From contig JAZNLR010000072.1 in assembly GCA_045579195.1 (NCBI GenBank), forward strand, positions 1 to 9,694: 9,694 nt of DNA, in the 5' to 3' direction. A model generated the notes under the pieces. That model saw nothing but the letters and a program-made list of their open reading frames with translations, ran no database searches and was not told the origin of the DNA. Position numbers and translations under genes: made by a program. This document shows, one piece after another, positions 6,561 through 9,694 of the stretch. Every line of letters begins with the position of its first letter. The first letter of the stretch is position 1. This DNA is from JAZNLR01 sp045579195. Its GTDB lineage: Bacteria; Bacillota; Clostridia; Christensenellales; CAMQZB01.

Positions 6561-7454
6561 ATGTTTAAGTCTGGATACTGTGCAATTATCGGAAGAGCAA
6601 ATGTCGGCAAGTCGACATTGATGAACACGCTGATTGGAGAAAAGATTTCCATCGTTTCCCCTAAGCCGCAGACAACACGCGACCGCATTATGGGCGTTCT
6701 CACCGAAGAGGAAATGCAGGTCGTCTTTTTGGATACGCCCGGCATCCACACGCCGAAGAATGAGCTTTCACGCTATATGATGAAGACCTTGGATGCTTCG
6801 GTTGCGGATGTGGATTGCATCTTAGCGCTCTTTGACGGCACGCGTGATGTTTCGGATGGAGACATTCGTCTGCTCGAGCGGTACGTCAACACGGGAGTCG
6901 CTGTGATTGCTGTCGTGACCAAGGTGGATGCGGTCAAGAAGGAAAAACTCTTCCCGCGCCTTGCGCGTTTTAATGAGGTGAGCGGCATTGAGTCCGTCGT
7001 GCCTCTCTCTGCAAGAAAGGGAATCAACCTCGACGTTTTGAAAAAGGAGATCATGGCTGTTCTTCCCGAAGGGGATTTGCTTTACGATGAAGATACGCTG
7101 ACGGACAAGTCCGAACGGTACATTGCGGCGGAGCGTGTGCGCGAAAAAATTCTGTTGCAGTACGAAGAGGAAATTCCGCACGGAATTGGTATCTCCGTCA
7201 ATTTGTTTGAATATGACGAGGTGAAAAACCTCTATAAGCTCGATATGGACGTGGTCTGCGAAAAGCAGGGGCATAAGGCAATTTTGATCGGAAAGCACGG
7301 TGAGAAACTCAAAGAAGTTGCAACGGCTGCTCGCATAGACCTTGAGGAGTTCTTCGATGCAAAAGTCTTTCTCACCCTTTGGGTGCGCGTTAAGGATCGT
7401 TGGCGTGACCGAGAGAGCTTGGTTCGGCAGCTTGGATACTTCACGGAAGAATAA
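6561..7454 (+). CDS. era: GTPase Era
   Basis: Essential-type GTPase that binds the 3' end of 16S rRNA through a C-terminal KH domain and helps 30S subunit assembly. The protein has 297 residues, the usual length. All G motifs are visible: G1 GRANVGKST (11-19), G2 around TTRDRI (38-43), G3 DTPGIH (58-63), G4 TKVD (120-123), G5 SARKG (150-154). The KH domain carries the GxxG loop GKHG (244-247), and the family ending VRVKDRWRDRESLVRQLGY is intact. ATG 6561 directly follows the ybeY stop, with GAGGA (6551-6555) as a ribosome binding site inside the ybeY end, which points to coupled translation. YbeY and Era act on the same 16S 3' region, so their adjacency makes functional sense. Confidence 0.98.
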   Translation: MFKSGYCAIIGRANVGKSTLMNTLIGEKISIVSPKPQTTRDRIMGVLTEEEMQVVFLDTPGIHTPKNELSRYMMKTLDASVADVDCILALFDGTRDVSDGDIRLLERYVNTGVAVIAVVTKVDAVKKEKLFPRLARFNEVSGIESVVPLSARKGINLDVLKKEIMAVLPEGDLLYDEDTLTDKSERYIAAERVREKILLQYEEEIPHGIGISVNLFEYDEVKNLYKLDMDVVCEKQGHKAILIGKHGEKLKEVATAARIDLEEFFDAKVFLTLWVRVKDRWRDRESLVRQLGYFTEE

Positions 7455-7476
7455 TTTTTGGGGAATGGAAGTAAAC

Positions 7477-7510
7477 TAATACCGCCATAAAAAGAAAGGA
7501 GGCGGTGTTG
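7477..7510 (+). promoter_or_regulatory. Hairpin overlapping the yqzL ribosome binding site
   Basis: ACCGCC (7481-7486) pairs exactly with GGCGGT (7501-7506), and A-U/G-U pairs could extend the stem outward to 7477 and 7510. The 14-nt loop holds AAAGGA, and the last two G of the AAAGGAGG ribosome binding site (7495-7502) lie in the stem. Folding could partly mask the site and lower translation of yqzL, and perhaps of recO through it. It could also be chance, since the right arm contains ribosome binding site bases. Confidence 0.4.
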
Positions 7511-7511
7511 G

Positions 7512-7637
7512 ATGGAAAAGGAAAGAACGACCGGAGACCTCGCTTGGGATCTCTTTGAGAACACGGGAAGCGTGAATTACTTTTTGTTTTACCGTGCATT
7601 GATGGGGGAGGAGGACAGCTTCGATCGTTATTGGTGA
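7512..7637 (+). CDS. yqzL: YqzL-like small protein
   Basis: A 41-residue protein of unknown function between era and recO, the same position as yqzL in Bacillus. The core WDLFENTGSVNYFLFYRAL fits the YqzL pattern (Trp, Phe, TG, then a short hydrophobic helix), and the C-terminus is acidic, ending in RYW. No membrane segment or signal peptide is evident. ATG 7512 is well supported by AAAGGAGG (7495-7502) 9 nt upstream. The stop lies 5 nt before the recO ATG, so the two are probably cotranslated. Identification rests on locus position plus the short motif; the protein is too small for certainty. Confidence 0.8.
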   Translation: MEKERTTGDLAWDLFENTGSVNYFLFYRALMGEEDSFDRYW

Positions 7638-7642
7638 GAACG

Positions 7643-8371
7643 ATGGATGTCAAAGTTAATGCCGTGGTTTTGAAAGCTGCGGCGTTCAATGAGAGTGATA
7701 AACTCTTAACGTTGCTTTCGCCTGAGCGTGGAAGATTCACGGCCCTTGCAAAGGGTGTGCGTAAGCCTGCCGCAAAGTTGAAGTTTGCGGCAGAACCTTT
7801 TTGTTTCGGGGAGTATCTCTTTGCAAAGGGGAAGGGGCCGCTCGTTTTGACAGGATGTTCTGCTTTTGAACTCTTTTACGACTTGCGCACAGACGTTGAG
7901 CGGTTTTACCTCGCGTCTGCGGCGGCGGAGCTTGCTCTGATCGTCACCAACGAGGAGGAAAATGCCGCGGCGTTGACGGTGTTCTTTTTGGACTTTTTGA
8001 AGGAATGCGCGTTCGGTCAGGCGGAGAAAAATGTGCTTGCGGTGCATCTTCTTCTCGGCATCCTGCGACTCGCGGGATACGGCGTTTCCTTTGCGGAATG
8101 CACGTTCTGCGGAGAACAACCAAAACAAGCATTTTTCTCGTTTGCGAATGGAACGGTTTCGTGTGAGAAATGCAAGAAAATGGAGGATCGCGAAATCCCT
8201 GCGCCCGTCTTTACGGCGCTTCGGTTGATCGATTCCTTCCCCGCGGAAAAACTTGCTTCTCTTCGTTTGAAAGAAGGGGATTGTAGGAGCGCGGCGGGTC
8301 TTCTTGCCAGGTATGCAGAGAGTATTTTCGGCGTACGTTTGACAGCGCTTCGCGCGTTTTTTGCACTCTGA
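7643..8371 (+). CDS. recO: DNA repair protein RecO
   Basis: Recombination mediator that works with RecR to load RecA on SSB-coated single-stranded DNA in the RecF pathway. It has 242 residues from ATG 7643 (the family is usually about 240-255). The N-terminal OB-fold region (about 1-80) shows NESDKLLTLLSPERGRFTALAKGVRKP, followed by a helical domain. A four-cysteine zinc site is present: Cys153 and Cys156 (CTFC), Cys174 and Cys177 (CEKC). ATG 7643 has GGTGAG (7633-7638) just upstream. In-frame TTG 7631 and GTG 7634 would overlap yqzL; the strong GGAGGAGGA at 7607-7615 is about 15 nt from TTG 7631, too far for good use. It is the last gene of the operon, followed by a terminator. Confidence 0.96.
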   Translation: MDVKVNAVVLKAAAFNESDKLLTLLSPERGRFTALAKGVRKPAAKLKFAAEPFCFGEYLFAKGKGPLVLTGCSAFELFYDLRTDVERFYLASAAAELALIVTNEEENAAALTVFFLDFLKECAFGQAEKNVLAVHLLLGILRLAGYGVSFAECTFCGEQPKQAFFSFANGTVSCEKCKKMEDREIPAPVFTALRLIDSFPAEKLASLRLKEGDCRSAAGLLARYAESIFGVRLTALRAFFAL

Positions 8372-8411
8372 GTTTTTGGAAAGGAAACAGAATGAGAAAA
8401 ATGATGGAATT

Positions 8412-8436
8412 GCGATGATTTTTCATCGCTTTTTTT
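8412..8436 (+). terminator. Intrinsic terminator of the yqfC-recO operon
   Basis: A 7-bp perfect stem (GCGATGA, 8412-8418, with TCATCGC, 8423-8429) closes a TTTT loop and is followed by seven T residues (8430-8436). It lies 40 nt after the recO stop and is the only terminator-like structure I see after 2121 and before ppdK. Confidence 0.93.
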
Positions 8437-8467
8437 GTGTCTTTTCGGGCTTTTCCCCCTAATTTTC

Positions 8468-8496
8468 TTGACCTATTTTTTGTTTTGTTATAAAAT
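8468..8496 (+). promoter_or_regulatory. Sigma-A promoter of ppdK
   Basis: TTGACC (-35, 8468-8473), a 17-nt T-rich spacer and TAAAAT (-10, 8491-8496, within TATAAAAT). The predicted start is near 8503, giving a leader of about 48 nt with AGGAGG (8536-8541) 9 nt before the ATG. It lies after the operon terminator, so ppdK is transcribed independently. Confidence 0.8.
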
Positions 8497-8503
8497 AGCT
8501 ATG

Positions 8504-8515
8504 GTACAGTTGTAC
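8504..8515 (+). promoter_or_regulatory. Small palindrome at the predicted ppdK transcription start
   Basis: GTACA and TGTAC (5-bp arms) are separated by GT and lie at about +1 to +12 of the predicted ppdK transcript. The position would suit a repressor operator, but the repeat is short and matches no operator I can name. Confidence 0.25.
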
Positions 8516-8550
8516 GTATAAGCGAAAATTATTTTAGGAGGACACGATTG

Positions 8551-9677
8551 ATGTCTAAAAAGTATTGTTACCTCTTTACTGAAGGAAATGCTTCGATGCG
8601 TGAGCTTCTCGGCGGTAAGGGCGCAAACCTTGCGGAAATGACCCACATTGGTTTGCCTGTTCCCCAGGGTTTCACCATCTCCACTGAAGCTTGCACGCAG
8701 TATTACGAGGATGGAAAGCAGATCAACCCCGATATCCAAGCTGAAATTATGTCTTACATCGAGAAGATGGAAGAAGTTTGCGGAAAGAAGTTCGGCGACA
8801 AAGTCAATCCTTTGCTCGTTTCCGTTCGTTCCGGCGCACGCGCTTCCATGCCCGGCATGATGGACACCATTTTGAACCTTGGTTTGAATGAGACCGTTGT
8901 TAACACCATCGCTGAAAAGTCCGGAAATCCCCGTTGGGCTTGGGACTGCTACAGAAGATTTATCCAGATGTTCTCCGACGTCGTTATGGAAGTCGGCAAG
9001 AAGTACTTTGAAAAGCTCATCGATGAGATGAAGGAAAGAAAGGGCGTTGTCTTTGACGTTGACTTGACTGCTGAGGACCTCAAGGAACTTGCAAACGAGT
9101 TTAAGGCAGAGTACAAACAGCAGCTCGGAAAGGACTTCCCGGATGACCCGAAGGAACAGCTCTTCGAGGCAATCAAGGCAGTTTTCAGAAGCTGGGACAA
9201 CCCCCGTGCAAATATCTACCGTATGGACCACGATATCCCGTACAGCTGGGGTACCGCAGTTAACGTTCAGATGATGGCGTTCGGTAACATGGGCGAGACC
9301 TCCGGAACGGGCGTTGCGTTCACGCGTAACCCGGCGACCGGTGAGAAGGGCCTCATGGGTGAGTTCCTTGTCAACGCTCAGGGTGAGGACGTTGTTGCAG
9401 GCGTTCGTACTCCGATGCCGATTGCTCAGATGAAGGACGTCTTCCCCGAGGCATACGCTCAGTTCCTCGAGGTTTGCAAGACCCTCGAAAACCACTATCG
9501 CGATATGCAGGATATGGAGTTCACCATTGAGGACAAGAAGCTCTATATGCTCCAGACCCGTAACGGAAAGCGTACCGCTGCCGCTGCAATCAAGATCGCT
9601 TGCGACCTCATCGACGAGGGCATGATCACCGAGCAGGAAGCTTTGATGCAGATCGATGCGAAGTCCCTCGATATGTT
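8551..9677 (+). CDS. ppdK: Pyruvate,phosphate dikinase (3' partial)
   Basis: Cytosolic enzyme that interconverts pyruvate, ATP and phosphate with phosphoenolpyruvate, AMP and pyrophosphate; in anaerobes it often serves PPi-linked glycolysis or gluconeogenesis. Only the N-terminal 375 residues of about 875 are present, covering the ATP-grasp nucleotide-binding region. The phosphohistidine and PEP/pyruvate-binding domains lie beyond the contig. Motifs: GGKGANLAEM (21-30), SVRSGARASMPGMMDT from Ser91, GETSGTGVAFTRNP (248-261) and LQTRNGKRTA (334-343). ATG 8551 has a strong AGGAGG 9 nt upstream. The frame stays open to 9694, but codons after the Leu codon at 9676 come from adapter sequence (MLSRRPS in place of the expected L-H-P-type continuation), so genuine coding ends at about 9677. 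Many codons end in C, as in highly expressed genes. It has its own promoter and is not part of the recO operon. Confidence 0.97.
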
Positions 9678-9694
9678 AAGTCGGAGGCCAAGCG
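9678..9694 (+). other. Sequencing adapter remnant (MGI/BGISEQ)
   Basis: The last 17 bases, AAGTCGGAGGCCAAGCG, equal the beginning of the MGI/BGISEQ (DNBSEQ) forward adapter as I remember it. The match starts exactly where the ppdK translation stops resembling the family. It should be trimmed; it is not genomic DNA. Confidence 0.92.

Noticed and set aside
7631..7642. Upstream TTG/GTG starts for recO
   Set aside because: They overlap the yqzL end and lie too far from GGAGGAGGA; ATG 7643 has a nearby GGTGAG and a better-fitting N-terminus.
8392..8418. Eight-codon open frame after recO with AAGGA upstream, ending in the terminator stem
   Set aside because: It is too short to call; the overlap with the terminator is more simply explained by chance.
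8488..9495. 335-codon open frame on the - strand opposite ppdK
   Set aside because: It is a mirror of the strongly biased ppdK codons, has no recognisable family, and overlaps a secure gene including its promoter.
1..9694. tRNA, rRNA, CRISPR array, insertion sequence or phage features
   Set aside because: No repeat-spacer pattern, transposase frame, cloverleaf or terminal inverted repeats were seen; all long gaps are accounted for by regulatory sequence.

Overview
The window looks like the end of a metagenome-derived contig from an uncultured anaerobic, probably endospore-forming member of the Clostridia (Bacillota). The evidence is the sporulation pair yqfC-yqfD, the Firmicutes-type gene order yqfC-yqfD-phoH-pgpH-ybeY-era-yqzL-recO, a pyruvate,phosphate dikinase typical of PPi-using anaerobes, strong AGGAGG ribosome binding sites and T-tailed hairpin terminators. 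All genes lie on the + strand. GC content looks moderate by eye. No finer taxonomic placement is possible from the sequence alone.

Layout: (1) 3-2087, the 3' nine-tenths or so of a CtpE-like cation P-type ATPase, closed by an intrinsic terminator (2094-2121). (2) 2189-8371, a compact operon-like run of eight genes: yqfC and yqfD (forespore/mother-cell stage sporulation proteins), phoH (RNA-linked ATPase), pgpH (membrane HD-domain c-di-AMP phosphodiesterase), ybeY (16S rRNA 3'-end maturation RNase), era (16S rRNA-binding GTPase), a 41-codon yqzL-like gene and recO (recombination mediator). One terminator (8412-8436) ends the run. (3) 8468-9677, a separately promoted ppdK, cut by the contig end. 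The last 17 bases (9678-9694) are not genomic; they match the start of the MGI/BGISEQ sequencing adapter.

How it fits together: the operon mixes sporulation genes at its head with housekeeping genes for ribosome assembly (phoH, ybeY, era), c-di-AMP turnover (pgpH) and DNA repair (recO). The promoters I can see fit that split. A sigma-E-like promoter precedes yqfC, and a well-formed extended -10 sigma-A-like promoter lies inside yqfD, where it could supply the vegetative genes. Several junctions overlap or abut (yqfC/yqfD TGATG, yqfD/phoH TTGA, ybeY/era 0 nt), which suggests translational coupling.

Most of the window is conserved and ordinary. I found no convincing undescribed system. The points worth a second look are a PgpH that has lost its large extracellular HDED domain, the two-promoter arrangement, two intergenic hairpins near start codons (yqzL, pgpH), a small palindrome at the predicted ppdK transcription start, and the adapter contamination at the end.
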